A DNA stretch of 64,000 nt from JANNOG01 sp050329415 (GCA_050329415.1 JBHJOS010000011.1:15184-79183); one strand, 5' to 3'; shown: positions 26,216 to 34,972, counted from the stretch's first letter. Notes: generated from the letters alone by a model not told the origin. Numbers and translations are program-made.

Positions 26216-27285
26216 CCGCCGTCCCCACGGAGGGCGCCTCCGCGAAGCCGTCCCGGCGCCACCCGGCGGCGGTGCTGGACGACACGACGAACGCGGTCGC
26301 CGGGCGCCTGCTCCGCGCCCTCGGGTGGGTCCCGGGCGTCGTGCCGTACGCCGGCTACGGCGCGGCACCGGGTGTGGCGGGCTGCCACGGCGACGGGGGA
26401 TGGGTCCGGGTCCTCGCCCGCGTGCTGCTCACCCGGCCCAGCCGGTACGGCCGCCCCGTCCCGCCGCGGCGGGGATGGCGCCAGTTCCTCACCGCCGCCG
26501 TCCCGGGTGCGGTGGTCGTCGTCACGGTCGGGGGCCGGGAGCACCAGGTCGTCGCCGACCGCAGCGGCGTCGTCGACGTCGTCCTCCCGTCGCCCCTGCC
26601 ACCGGGGGAGCACCCGGTCGAGATCTCCGCCGGCCACGGGGAGCCGTTGCGCGCCGCGGTCGTCGTCCACGGCTCCGACACCCGATCCGGCCTCGTGAGC
26701 GACATCGACGACACGGTCATGGTGACCTGGCTGCCGCGTCCGCTGCTGGCGGCGTGGAACGCGTTCGTGGTCCACGAGTCCGCCCGCCGCGTCGTGCCGG
26801 GCATGTCGCAGCTGTACCGGCGGCTGGCCGACGGGCACCGGCCCCTGGGCGTCTGGTACCTGTCGACCGGCGCCTGGAACGCGGCGCCCGCGCTGTCGCG
26901 GTTCCTGCGCCGTCACGGGTACCCCTTCGGCCCGCTGCTGCTCACCGACTGGGGGCCCACCAACAGCGGGTGGTTCCGCTCCGGCCGGGAGCACAAGTCC
27001 CGGGAGTTGCTGCGCCTGGCGGCGGAGTTCCCCGGCCTGCAGTGGATCCTCGTCGGCGACGACGGCCAGCACGACCCCGAGATCTACCGCGACTTCGTGC
27101 GCGCCTGCCCGGGGCGGGTCCGCGCCGTGGCCCTGCGCCTGCTCACCCCGACCGAGCAGGTGCTGTCCCGGGGTCGACTCGGCGGTGGGGACGGGGCACA
27201 CCTCGCCGGGGTGGTCGTCGTCGAGGACTCGGACGGCCACGCCCTCGGCCGGCGACTGGAGGATGCGGGCATAGTGCCCGCGTGA
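26212..27285 (+). CDS. App1-family (DUF2183) phosphatidate phosphatase-like protein
   Basis: A 357-aa protein. The N-terminal ~150 residues look like a beta-rich domain (VVVVTVGGREHQVVADRSGVV), followed by the HAD-like DUF2183 catalytic domain with the motif SDIDDTV (residues ~163-169), WYLSTGAWNAAPALSRFL and ILVGDDGQHDPEIY as the second acidic cluster. The DxDxT signature is that of Mg-dependent phosphatidate phosphatases such as yeast App1. It overlaps both neighbours by 4 bp and heads a unit with an ABC exporter, which may point to lipid or envelope turnover; that is inference. Confidence 0.82.
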   Translation: MTAVPTEGASAKPSRRHPAAVLDDTTNAVAGRLLRALGWVPGVVPYAGYGAAPGVAGCHGDGGWVRVLARVLLTRPSRYGRPVPPRRGWRQFLTAAVPGAVVVVTVGGREHQVVADRSGVVDVVLPSPLPPGEHPVEISAGHGEPLRAAVVVHGSDTRSGLVSDIDDTVMVTWLPRPLLAAWNAFVVHESARRVVPGMSQLYRRLADGHRPLGVWYLSTGAWNAAPALSRFLRRHGYPFGPLLLTDWGPTNSGWFRSGREHKSRELLRLAAEFPGLQWILVGDDGQHDPEIYRDFVRACPGRVRAVALRLLTPTEQVLSRGRLGGGDGAHLAGVVVVEDSDGHALGRRLEDAGIVPA

Positions 27286-28214
27286 GTGAGCCCGCGGTCG
27301 CCGTGCGTGCCCGGGACCTCGTCAAGCGGTTCGGCGACCGGGTGGCGGTCGCGGGGATCGACCTGCAGGTGGCAGCCGGGGAGTCGGTCGGGATCCTCGG
27401 GCCGAACGGGGCCGGCAAGTCCTCGACCATGCGGATGATCGGCTGTGTGTCGGCGCCGAGCGGGGGCACGCTCGAGGTGCTCGGCCTGGACCCCGGCCGC
27501 GACGGCCCCCGGATCCGGGCCCGGATCGGTGTCGTGCCGCAGCGGGACACCCTCGACGAGGAGCTCACCGTGCGGCAGAACCTCACGACCTACGCCCGCT
27601 ACTTCGGCATCGCCAGCCGACCGGCCCGGCTGCGGGCCGGGGAGCTGCTGGACTTCGTCCAGCTGAGCGACCGGGCGGACAGCCTGGTGGAGCCGCTGTC
27701 GGGCGGGATGAAGCGTCGCCTCACCGTGGCCCGTGCCCTCGTCAACGAGCCGGACCTGCTGCTCCTCGACGAACCGACCACGGGTCTGGATCCGCAGGCG
27801 CGCCACGCCCTGTGGGAGCGGCTCTACCGGTTGCGCGAGCGCGGGGTCACGCTCGTCCTCACGACCCACTACATGGACGAGGCCGAACAGCTGTGCGACC
27901 GGATCGTCGTCATGGACGGCGGCCGGGTCGTGGCCGAGGGGTCGCCCGCGGGGCTCGTCGCCCGGTACAGCAGTCGGGAGGTGCTGGAGCTGCGCCTGGA
28001 CGCCCCGGACCGCGAGATCCACGAGGGGCTGCTGCGCCGGGTCGCCCAGCGGGTCGAGGCACTGCCCGACCGGGTCCTGCTCTACGTCGACGACGCCGAC
28101 GTGGTCGCCGCCGAGCTGCGTCGGGGCGGGGTCCGGGCGACCGGCATCCTGCCGCGGCGCGCGACCCTGGAGGACGTCTTCCTCCGCCTCACCGGCCGCA
28201 GCCTCGACGCATGA
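27282..28214 (+). CDS. ABC transporter ATP-binding protein (DrrA/NodI type)
   Basis: A 310-aa ATPase. Walker A GPNGAGKSS (residues ~38-46), Q-loop VVPQRDTLDEELTV, signature LSGGMKRRL, Walker B LLLLDEPTTGLDPQA, and the H-loop LTTHYMDEAEQLCDR. A C-terminal DUF4162-like tail of about 80 residues ends VFLRLTGRSLDA, as in drug- and polysaccharide-exporting ABC-2 systems. GTG overlaps the phosphatase stop; the next permease overlaps by 4 bp. Substrate unknown. Confidence 0.9.
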   Translation: MSEPAVAVRARDLVKRFGDRVAVAGIDLQVAAGESVGILGPNGAGKSSTMRMIGCVSAPSGGTLEVLGLDPGRDGPRIRARIGVVPQRDTLDEELTVRQNLTTYARYFGIASRPARLRAGELLDFVQLSDRADSLVEPLSGGMKRRLTVARALVNEPDLLLLDEPTTGLDPQARHALWERLYRLRERGVTLVLTTHYMDEAEQLCDRIVVMDGGRVVAEGSPAGLVARYSSREVLELRLDAPDREIHEGLLRRVAQRVEALPDRVLLYVDDADVVAAELRRGGVRATGILPRRATLEDVFLRLTGRSLDA

Positions 28215-28993
28215 CGGCGGCCTGGCCGCGGGCCGCGGCGTACTGGTTCGTGTCGCTGCGCGGCCGGGGTCGCTGGGGTGGCTTCGTCGCGACGTCGCTG
28301 CTGACCCCGCTGCTGTACCTGGCCGGGATCGGGTTCGGGATCGGGACGCTGGTGGGACCGGTCGAGCGCTACGGCGGGGCGACGTACGCCGAGTTCGTCG
28401 CCCCCGGGCTGCTGGCCGCGGTCGCCATGCAGAGCGCGGTGTCGGAGTCGACGTGGCCGGTGATGTCGGCGGTGCGCTGGTCTCGGCAGTACCACGCCCA
28501 GCTCGCGACGCCCTTGCGGGTGGTCGACGTCCTGGCCGGGCACGCGGTGGCGGTGGCCACCCGGCTCGCCGTCGCGGCGGCCGGGTTCTGGCTCGCCACG
28601 GTGGCGCTCGGGCTCGCCCGGCCGCCGTGGGCGCTGCTCGCGCTGCCGGCGGCCGTGCTCACCGGGCTGGCCTTCGCCGGGCCGGTCATGGCGCTGTCGG
28701 TGCACCTGCCCACGGATCTGCCGCTGACCTTCCTGTTCCGGTTCGTCGTCGTGCCGCTGTTCCTGCTGGGCGGGGTGTTCGCCCCGGTCCAGGAGTTTCC
28801 CGGTCCGGTGCAGGCGCTGGTCGCGGTGGCGCCGCTGTGGCACGGGGTCGAGCTGTGCCGGGCGGCGAGCCTGGGACCGGGGACCTGGTCGCCATCGGTG
28901 GGGGTGCTCGCCGGCCACCTCGCCGTCCTGGTCGCCTACGCCGCGGCCGGCTGGACGGCGGCCCTGGTCGCCTACCGGAGGCGACTCGCGTGA
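28211..28993 (+). CDS. ABC-2 type permease
   Basis: A 260-aa membrane protein with about six hydrophobic helices, typical of ABC-2 exporters. Family signals are the LLYLAGIGFGIGTLV first helix region, YAEFVAPGLLAAVAMQSAV, and a LFLLGGVFAPVQEFPGPVQALVAVAPLWHGVEL ending (given here as landmarks). The ATG overlaps the ATPase stop and its end overlaps the second permease, so a two-permease exporter was built in. Confidence 0.88.
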   Translation: MTAAWPRAAAYWFVSLRGRGRWGGFVATSLLTPLLYLAGIGFGIGTLVGPVERYGGATYAEFVAPGLLAAVAMQSAVSESTWPVMSAVRWSRQYHAQLATPLRVVDVLAGHAVAVATRLAVAAAGFWLATVALGLARPPWALLALPAAVLTGLAFAGPVMALSVHLPTDLPLTFLFRFVVVPLFLLGGVFAPVQEFPGPVQALVAVAPLWHGVELCRAASLGPGTWSPSVGVLAGHLAVLVAYAAAGWTAALVAYRRRLA

Positions 28994-29764
28994 TCCTGGC
29001 CCGGCCGGTGGCCCTGATGCGCCGCAACGTGAACGCCTACGCCCGCCACCGCCTCATGCTGGCGTCGGGGGGGCTGGAGCCGCTGCTCTACCTGGCGGGC
29101 ATCGGCCTCGGAGTCGGGGCCCTGGTGGGCGAGGTGACGACCGACACCGGCACCACCGTGCCGTACGCGGTGTTCGTGGCTCCGGCCCTGCTCGCGACGT
29201 CGGTGATGAACGGGGCGGTCATCGACACGACGTTCGCGGTGTTCTACCGGCTGAGGTTCGCGCGGCTCTACGACTCGGTGCTGGCGACGCCGTTGGGTCC
29301 GGCCGACGTCGCGCGCGGCGAGCTGGGCTGGGCGATGGTGCGCGGCCTGCTGTACGCGGTGTCGTTCCTCGTCGTGCTGGGCGTGGCCGGGCTGCTGCGG
29401 TCGTGGTGGGCGGTGCTGGCGCTGCCGGCGGCGCTCGGAGTCGGCTGGGCGTTCGCCGGGCTCGGACTGGCCGTGGTGACGTGGTTGCGGACCTGGCAGG
29501 ACACCCCAGGTGGTCCAGACGGCGCTGCTGCCGGTGTTCCTGTTCTCGGCGACGTTCTTTCCCGCCGCCACCTACCCCGAGTCGGTGCGGTGGCTGCTGT
29601 GGGCGTCGCCGCTCTACCACGGCAACGAGCTGGTCCGGGCGCTGTGCCTGGGCGAGGTCGATCGTCCGGCGGTGCTCGCCGCCCACGCCGCGGTCCTCGC
29701 CGCGCTCGGCCTCGCGGGCCTCCTGATCGCCGAGCGCCGCCTGGCCCGCCTCCTGCTCCGCTGA
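28990..29764 (+). pseudogene. Second ABC-2 permease, single-base frameshift
   Basis: The reading frame from the GTG at 28990 encodes a close relative of the upstream permease (LLYLAGIGLGVGALV, YAVFVAPALLATSVMNGAV). At the CCCC run 29504-29507 it shifts: the true continuation (QVVQTALLPVFLFSATFFPA through ERRLARLLLR) is in the next frame and ends at 29764. Removing one C restores an uninterrupted permease of about 258 aa. Either a sequencing indel or a recent inactivation. If real, the exporter would lose the last two or three helices of one subunit. Confidence 0.8.
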
Positions 29765-29826
29765 CGCACCCTCCAGGCCCGGCGCTCGCCGCCAGTCGCC
29801 GGGGGCGCCCGCCCACCCACCCACCT

Positions 29827-29924
29827 CGGCGAGTGGCGGCAATTGCGCGGGGGATGGGCCGCCTGCCGCGGCGAGTGGCGGCAATTGCGCGGGGGGTGGG
29901 CCGCCTGCCGCGGCGAGTGGCGAC
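29827..29924. repeat. 42-bp tandem repeat upstream of recA
   Basis: Two full near-identical 42-bp units start at 29827 and 29869, and a third, diverging copy starts at 29911. Each begins CGGCGAGTGGCGGCAATTGC; the third copy reads CGGCGAGTGGCGACATTCG. The block sits between the ABC permease end and the recA LexA box. The 42-bp period equals the spacing of the paired motifs elsewhere in this window. Confidence 0.85.
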
Positions 29925-29957
29925 ATTCGTCGTGACTGGTGGGCGTGGCGGGCGAGG

Positions 29958-29981
29958 TCGAACGTGTGTTCGTTCTAGGGT
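29958..29981 (+). promoter_or_regulatory. LexA box and -10 of recA
   Basis: TCGAACGTGTGTTCGT (29958-29973) matches the actinobacterial LexA/SOS box TCGAAC-N4-GTTCGA in all but the last base. TAGGGT follows at 29976-29981 as the -10, so LexA bound here would block RNA polymerase. Transcription would start near 29988. Confidence 0.88.
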
Positions 29982-29987
29982 GACGCC

Positions 29988-30086
29988 ATGACCACGTCGC
30001 CGTCCTCCCCAGGACCTGGCCGAGCCGTCCGTCCACACCCTGCCCGCGGCGGCGGCGCGCTGTGTCCGACCCTCGGCCTAGCGTGA
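29988..30086 (+). CDS. Possible 32-aa leaderless leader ORF in the recA 5' region
   Basis: ATG at 29988 is 6 nt after the TAGGGT -10 and opens a 32-codon frame (MTTSPSSPGPGR... ending TLGLA) that stops at 30086. Its stop lies just before a second ATG (30092) in frame with recA. No homology is recognised. It may be a translated leader or chance; the position exactly at the predicted transcription start is the only support. Confidence 0.35.
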   Translation: MTTSPSSPGPGRAVRPHPARGGGALCPTLGLA

Positions 30087-30127
30087 CCGGCATGGCGACC
30101 CGACGTCCCCCCCGAGGTGACACACCC

Positions 30128-31174
30128 ATGATCGCTCCCGCCACCGGTTCGGACCGGGACAAGGCGCTCGACACCGCACTCGCCCAGATCGACCGCCAGT
30201 TCGGCAAGGGGTCCGTCATGCGCTTGGGTGACGGCGCCCGGGCTCCGATCGACGTGATCCCGACCGGCTCCACCGCGCTCGACGTCGCGCTCGGCATCGG
30301 GGGACTGCCCCGTGGCCGCGTGGTCGAGGTGTACGGCCCGGAGTCCTCCGGCAAGACGACCGTCGCCCTGCACGCCGTCGCCAACGCCCAGCGGCTGGGC
30401 GGCATCGCGGCGTTCGTCGATGCCGAGCACGCGCTGGACCCCGATTACGCGAAGAACCTGGGTGTCGACACCGACTCCCTGCTGGTCAGCCAGCCCGACA
30501 CCGGCGAGCAGGCGCTCGAGATCGTCGACATGCTCGTGCGGTCGGGGGCGCTCGACATCATCGTCATCGACTCGGTCGCGGCCCTCGTGCCCCGGGCCGA
30601 GATCGAGGGCGAGATGGGCGACAGTCACGTCGGCCTGCAGGCCCGGTTGATGTCCCAGGCGCTGCGGAAGATCGCCGGCGCGCTCAACCAGTCCAAGACC
30701 ACGGCGATCTTCATCAACCAGCTGCGCGAGAAGGTCGGGGTGGTCTACGGCTCGCCCGAGGTCACGACGGGTGGCCGTGCGCTCAAGTTCTACTCGTCGG
30801 TCCGCCTGGACGTCCGGCGGATCGAGACGTTGAAGGACGGCACGGACGCGGTCGGCAACCGCACCCGGGTCAAGGTCGTCAAGAACAAGCTCGCCGCGCC
30901 GTTCAAGCAGGCCGAGTTCGACATCCTCTACGGGCAGGGGATCTCCCGGGAGGGCGGGCTCATCGACATGGGCGTCGAGCACGGCTTCGTCCGCAAGGCC
31001 GGCGCCTGGTACACCTACGACGGCGACCAGCTCGGCCAGGGCAAGGAGAACGCGCGGGCCTTCCTGCGCGACAACCCGGACCTCACGGACGAGCTCGAGA
31101 AGAAGATCAAGGAGAAGCTCGGCATCGGTCCCCGGGTGGATGCCCCCGCCGAGGCTGAGAAGGTCGACTTCTGA
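30128..31174 (+). CDS. recA: Recombinase A
   Basis: A 348-aa RecA, without the intein found in M. tuberculosis RecA. Core features: DKALDTALAQIDRQFGKGSVM, Walker A GPESSGKTT (about residues 69-77), Walker B IIVIDSVAAL, the L1 loop EMGDSHVGLQARLMSQALRK region, and L2 region INQLREKVGVVYGSPEVTTGG. The acidic C-terminus controls filament formation. The ATG at 30128 has GAGGTGA upstream. An alternative in-frame ATG at 30092 lies 7 nt after TAGCGT (30079-30084) and would give a leaderless mRNA with 12 extra residues. LexA-regulated via the box at 29958; recX follows after 2 nt. Confidence 0.97.
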   Translation: MIAPATGSDRDKALDTALAQIDRQFGKGSVMRLGDGARAPIDVIPTGSTALDVALGIGGLPRGRVVEVYGPESSGKTTVALHAVANAQRLGGIAAFVDAEHALDPDYAKNLGVDTDSLLVSQPDTGEQALEIVDMLVRSGALDIIVIDSVAALVPRAEIEGEMGDSHVGLQARLMSQALRKIAGALNQSKTTAIFINQLREKVGVVYGSPEVTTGGRALKFYSSVRLDVRRIETLKDGTDAVGNRTRVKVVKNKLAAPFKQAEFDILYGQGISREGGLIDMGVEHGFVRKAGAWYTYDGDQLGQGKENARAFLRDNPDLTDELEKKIKEKLGIGPRVDAPAEAEKVDF

Positions 31175-31176
31175 CC

Positions 31177-31659
31177 GTGGATGGTGACCCGTCGGTGGCG
31201 CGGGAGATCGCGGTGCGGCGGCTGTCCGCCGCACCGCGCAGTCGGGCGCAACTGGCCCGGGCGTTGGCGGACCGGGGCGTCGACGACGCCACGGCGGCCC
31301 AGGTGCTCCACGATCTCGAGGCCTCGGGTGCCGTCGACGACCGGGCGTTCGCCCGCGTCTGGGTGGACGGCCGACATCGGGGTCGGGGCCTGTCGCGGTC
31401 CCGGCTGCGCCGGGAGCTGACCGAGCGGGGCATCGACGCCGACCTCGCCGAGGAGGCCCTGGCCGGTATCGACGACGACGCCGAGCGCGCGGCCGCCCTC
31501 GACCTGGCGCACCAGTGGGTCGCCCGGCACGGTGTGTCCGGGGACCGCGGCCGGGCCCGGCTGTTCGGTCACCTTGCCCGGCGCGGCTACCCGCCGGGCA
31601 TCGCCGGAGCCGCTGTCCGCGAGGTGACCGGGGGCGACGCCGGCGACGATCCTGCGTGA
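31177..31659 (+). CDS. recX: Regulatory protein RecX
   Basis: A 160-aa inhibitor that caps or destabilises RecA filaments. It consists of tandem three-helix repeats, seen in REIAVRRLSAAPRSRAQLARAL, DDRAFARVWVDGRHRGRGLSRSRLRREL and RARLFGHLARRGYPPGIAGAAV landmarks. The GTG starts 2 nt after the recA stop, so it is cotranscribed with recA under LexA control. Length is typical. Confidence 0.93.
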   Translation: MDGDPSVAREIAVRRLSAAPRSRAQLARALADRGVDDATAAQVLHDLEASGAVDDRAFARVWVDGRHRGRGLSRSRLRRELTERGIDADLAEEALAGIDDDAERAAALDLAHQWVARHGVSGDRGRARLFGHLARRGYPPGIAGAAVREVTGGDAGDDPA

Positions 31660-31669
31660 GGCTGCTCGG

Positions 31670-32557
31670 TCAGGCCACGCCGCCGGTGGAGGTGCCGGCG
31701 AGGACGGTGCGCCGGGTGGCGCGCCCGCCGGTGGACGCGCTGAGCCGGCGCTCCATGACGATCGCGAGCCGACCGAGCAGCGAGTTGAGCAGGATGTAGA
31801 TCAGTGCCACGAGCAGGTAGGTCTGCAGCGGGTTGCGGAGGAACTCGGCGACCTGGCCGCCGGTGCGGAGCAGCTCCTCCGGTCCGATGAGGACGACCGC
31901 CGCCAGCGAGGTGTCCTTGACGATGACGACGAGCTGGCTGATGAGCGCCGGCAGCATGATCCGGAAGCTCTGCGGCAGTTGGACGATCATGAGGGTCTGC
32001 CGCCGGGACAGGCCGATGGCCAGGCCCGCTTCCTGCTGGCCCCGGGGGAGCGCGGCGATCCCGGCGCGCAGGATCTCGCCGATCACGACGAAGTTGTACG
32101 CGGTCAACCCGATGACGAGATACCACAGCAGCGACAGTTCGACGCCGAACTGCGGGAGCACCCGCCAGGCGAAGAAGATCAGGAGCACGACGGGCGAGCC
32201 GCGCAGGATCTCGACGACCCCGACCAGAGGCAGGCGGGCGACCCGACCTGCGAGGTGACGGGCGACGGTGACCACGGTGCCGAGCACCAGGCTGAAGACG
32301 ATGGCGAGCACGGCCGCGAGCAGGGTGGTGGCCAGCCCCTCCAGCAGCCGCCGCCACACGGCGACGAAGGAGTCGTCGCCCGGCCAGAAGAGGGGGGACC
32401 AGCGTTCCGGGGCGAACTGACCGGTGTCGTTCAGCCGCAGCGCCACGAGCAGCAGGAGCACGGCGAACACGACGACCGAGACCACCGACAGCACGAGCGC
32501 CCGGCGGCGCGCCCGGGGACCCGGCGCGTCGTACAGGACGGAGGCGGGCGCGCTCAT
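31670..32557 (-). CDS. gluD: Glutamate-type ABC transporter permease
   Basis: A 295-aa inner membrane permease of the polar amino-acid family, the last gene of a four-gene uptake operon. After an N-terminal cytoplasmic segment and a first helix (~22-42), the His/Glu/Gln permease domain follows with the EAA-loop motif EILRAGIAALPRGQQEAGLAIGLSR (landmark, in two parts). It ends with a basic tail. The ATG overlaps the gluC stop (ATGA). The synteny recX-gluDCBA is common in actinobacteria. Substrate taken from synteny; glutamate, glutamine or aspartate are possible. Confidence 0.9.
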   Translation of the reverse strand: MSAPASVLYDAPGPRARRRALVLSVVSVVVFAVLLLLVALRLNDTGQFAPERWSPLFWPGDDSFVAVWRRLLEGLATTLLAAVLAIVFSLVLGTVVTVARHLAGRVARLPLVGVVEILRGSPVVLLIFFAWRVLPQFGVELSLLWYLVIGLTAYNFVVIGEILRAGIAALPRGQQEAGLAIGLSRRQTLMIVQLPQSFRIMLPALISQLVVIVKDTSLAAVVLIGPEELLRTGGQVAEFLRNPLQTYLLVALIYILLNSLLGRLAIVMERRLSASTGGRATRRTVLAGTSTGGVA

Positions 32558-33204
32558 CGGGCGATCGCCGTCCGCCGCTCCAGATACCCGACCAGGGCCC
32601 CGGTCGGAAGGGTGATGGCGAGGTAGCCGAGCAGGACCCCGGTGAGAACGGGGGCGGCGGCGAACCCCTGCGCGCTGGTCAACCGGGCTCCCACGCTGAA
32701 GAGGTCACCGCCGACCCCGAACGCCCCGACGACCGCCGAGTTCTTCTGCATCGCGATGATGACGCTGCCGAGCGGGGGGACGACCGAGCGCAGCGCCTGG
32801 GGCAGGACGACCGACCACAGGCTCTGCCCGAACGTGAGACCGATCGCGCGGGCCGCCTCCGCCTGTCCGGTCGGCACGGCGTTGACACCCGACCGGACGG
32901 CCTCACACACGAAGGCCGACGTGTAGAGGATCAGCCCGAGGACGGCCAGCCAGAAGAACGGTGCGTTGATCTGGAGTTCCGGAAGCACGAAGGCCGTGAC
33001 GAACAACATGATCGTCAAGGGGCTGTTCCGGACGACCGACACGTAAGCCGCGCCGAAGCGCTGCAGTGGCGGCACCGGCGACACCCGCAGGACGGCGAGC
33101 AGGGTGCCGAGGACGAGGGAGCCCGCGAGGGCCCAGACGATGATCTCCAGGGATCGCAGGAACCCCGACAGGAACAGGTCGAGGTTGTCCCAGACGACGC
33201 TCAC
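32554..33204 (-). CDS. gluC: Glutamate-type ABC transporter permease
   Basis: A 216-aa permease with about five helices and the EAA motif CEAVRSGVNAVPTGQAEAARAIGL. It forms the channel with GluD. The GTG at 33204 is 32 nt downstream of gluB. The short N-terminus is typical of the family (WDNLDLFLSGFLRSLEI). Confidence 0.92.
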   Translation of the reverse strand: MSVVWDNLDLFLSGFLRSLEIIVWALAGSLVLGTLLAVLRVSPVPPLQRFGAAYVSVVRNSPLTIMLFVTAFVLPELQINAPFFWLAVLGLILYTSAFVCEAVRSGVNAVPTGQAEAARAIGLTFGQSLWSVVLPQALRSVVPPLGSVIIAMQKNSAVVGAFGVGGDLFSVGARLTSAQGFAAAPVLTGVLLGYLAITLPTGALVGYLERRTAIAR

Positions 33205-33236
33205 GCACGCTCCCTCGTCACTCGGTCACCGGACGG

Positions 33237-34208
33237 TCAGGACATCTCGACGGAGGTCTCGGCCTCGGCAGTCTCCTCGCCGCCGGCCGCGCCCTCGCCG
33301 CAGTCGTCGAGCTCCGGCAGCTCGGGGGTCTCGGCGCCCTCGATCTGGCCGGCCGTGGCCTCCCACGCCTCCTGGTAGCGACCGTCCTCGGCTGCCGCCG
33401 CCAGGGTGTCGTTGATGAACTGGCAGAACTCGACGTCCTCGTTCTCCACCCCGATGCCGTACGGCTCCTCGGTGAAGGTGCCGGACAGCAGCTGGAAGGC
33501 GCCGTCGGACTCCGACACGAGGCCGAGCAGGATGACGTTGTCGGTCGTCACCACGTCCACCTGGTTGTTGCGCAGGGCGTCGGCGCAGCGGCTGTAGACG
33601 TCGAAGAGCGTCAGCTGGTCGTCGGAGGCCAGGTACTCGCGGATGTTCTCCGACGGCGTCGAGCCCTCCACCGAGCACACCCGCAGCGCCGGGTCGGCGA
33701 GGTCGTCCGGACCGGAGACCCGGTCGTCGTCGGCGCGCGTCATGAGCGCCTGGCCGGCCACGTAGTAGGGACCGGCGAAGTCGATCCGCTCCGCCCGCTC
33801 CTCGTTGATCGTGTACGTGGCGGCGACGAGGTCGACCTCGCCGTTGATGAGGACCTCCTCGCGCACGGCCGACGGGGTCTCGACGAACTCGATGCCGTCC
33901 TCCTCGATGCCGAGCTCGGAGGCGATGATCCTGGCGATCTCGACGTCGAAGCCCTCGGGCACGCCCTCCAGGTCGGCCAGGCCGAACCCGGGCTGGTCGA
34001 ACTTCGTCCCGACGGTGATGGTCCCGGCCTCGGCGAGCTCGGCCATGGTGGAGCCCTCGGGGAACTCCGCGGCGCCGGTGGTGCCGGCCACGTCGGTCGC
34101 CCCCGCGGTCGCGGTGTCGTCGTCGGCCTCGTCGCCGCCGCAGGCGCCGGCGACGAGTACGGCCGTGGCCAGCAGGGAACCGGCGGCGAGCAGTCGATGG
34201 GTTCGCAT
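33237..34208 (-). CDS. gluB: Glutamate-type ABC transporter substrate-binding lipoprotein
   Basis: A 323-aa periplasmic-type binding protein, anchored by lipid in this Gram-positive envelope. The signal peptide ends in the lipobox VAGAC (Cys at ~24), followed by an acidic Asp/Thr linker. The family-3 solute-binding domain then shows TITVGTKFDQPGFG, EGFDVEIARIIASELG and VDLVAATYTINEERAERIDFAGPYY. The acidic C-tail (EGAAGGEETAEAETSVEMS) is unusual and may be cell-wall proximal. The ATG has GGAGAGAAG upstream. Confidence 0.93.
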   Translation of the reverse strand: MRTHRLLAAGSLLATAVLVAGACGGDEADDDTATAGATDVAGTTGAAEFPEGSTMAELAEAGTITVGTKFDQPGFGLADLEGVPEGFDVEIARIIASELGIEEDGIEFVETPSAVREEVLINGEVDLVAATYTINEERAERIDFAGPYYVAGQALMTRADDDRVSGPDDLADPALRVCSVEGSTPSENIREYLASDDQLTLFDVYSRCADALRNNQVDVVTTDNVILLGLVSESDGAFQLLSGTFTEEPYGIGVENEDVEFCQFINDTLAAAAEDGRYQEAWEATAGQIEGAETPELPELDDCGEGAAGGEETAEAETSVEMS

Positions 34209-34231
34209 GGGTGCTTCTCTCCTGGTGGGTG

Positions 34232-34972
34232 TCAGTGGCTGAGGATCTTGGACAGGAAGTCCCGGGCCCGCTCGGAGCGCGGGTTGCCGAAGAAGTCGTC
34301 CGGGGGCGCCTCCTCGACGATCTCCCCGTCGGACATGAAGACGACGCGGTTCGCCGCTCGACGGGCGAACCCCATCTCGTGAGTGACGACGATCATGGTC
34401 ATGCCCTGCTCGGCGAGCGACTGCATGACGTCGAGGACCTCGTTGATCATCTCGGGGTCCAGGGCCGACGTCGGCTCGTCGAAGAGCATGACCTTGGGGT
34501 CCATCGCCAGGGCCCGGGCGATGGCGACCCGCTGCTGCTGGCCGCCGGACAGCTGGGCGGGGTACTTGTGTGCCTGGTTCGCCACGCCGACCCGGTCCAA
34601 CAGGGCCATGGCGCGCTCCCGGGCCGCGGCCCGCTTGACCCGGCGCACCCGGATCGGGCCGAGGGTCACGTTCTCCAGCACGCTCCGGTGGGCGAACAGG
34701 TTGAACGCCTGGAACACCATGCCGACGTCGGCCCGGACCCGGGCCAGGTCCCGACCCTCCTCGGGCAGCGGGCGACCGTCGATCGTGATCGTCCCCGAGT
34801 CGTGGGTCTCCAGCCGGTTCACGGCCCGGCACAGCGTCGACTTGCCGGACCCGGAGGGGCCGATGACGACGACGACCTCCCCCCGGTGCACGGTGAGGTC
34901 GATGTCCTTGAGGACGTGGAGATCCCCGAAGTGCTTGTTGACCTTGTCCAGCACGACCAGCGGCTCGTCCAT
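34232..34972 (-). CDS. gluA: Glutamate-type ABC transporter ATP-binding protein
   Basis: A 246-aa ATPase of the polar amino-acid uptake family. Walker A GPSGSGKST, Q-loop GMVFQAFNLFAH, signature LSGGQQQRVAIARAL, Walker B VMLFDEPTSALDPEM, and H-loop VVTHEMGFARRAA. It heads the gluABCD operon on the minus strand, and the ATG at 34972 has a strong GGAAGGAG. The upstream 236-bp region, shared with a divergent response regulator, contains inverted repeats that could be operators. Confidence 0.95.
   Translation of the reverse strand: MDEPLVVLDKVNKHFGDLHVLKDIDLTVHRGEVVVVIGPSGSGKSTLCRAVNRLETHDSGTITIDGRPLPEEGRDLARVRADVGMVFQAFNLFAHRSVLENVTLGPIRVRRVKRAAARERAMALLDRVGVANQAHKYPAQLSGGQQQRVAIARALAMDPKVMLFDEPTSALDPEMINEVLDVMQSLAEQGMTMIVVTHEMGFARRAANRVVFMSDGEIVEEAPPDDFFGNPRSERARDFLSKILSH

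Noticed and set aside
29827..29924. CRISPR array
   Set aside because: The 42-bp units are directly contiguous with no unique spacers and only 2-3 copies, and no cas genes are near.
30128..31174. Intein in RecA as in M. tuberculosis
   Set aside because: The frame is 348 codons and continuous through the Walker and L2 regions, with no insertion.
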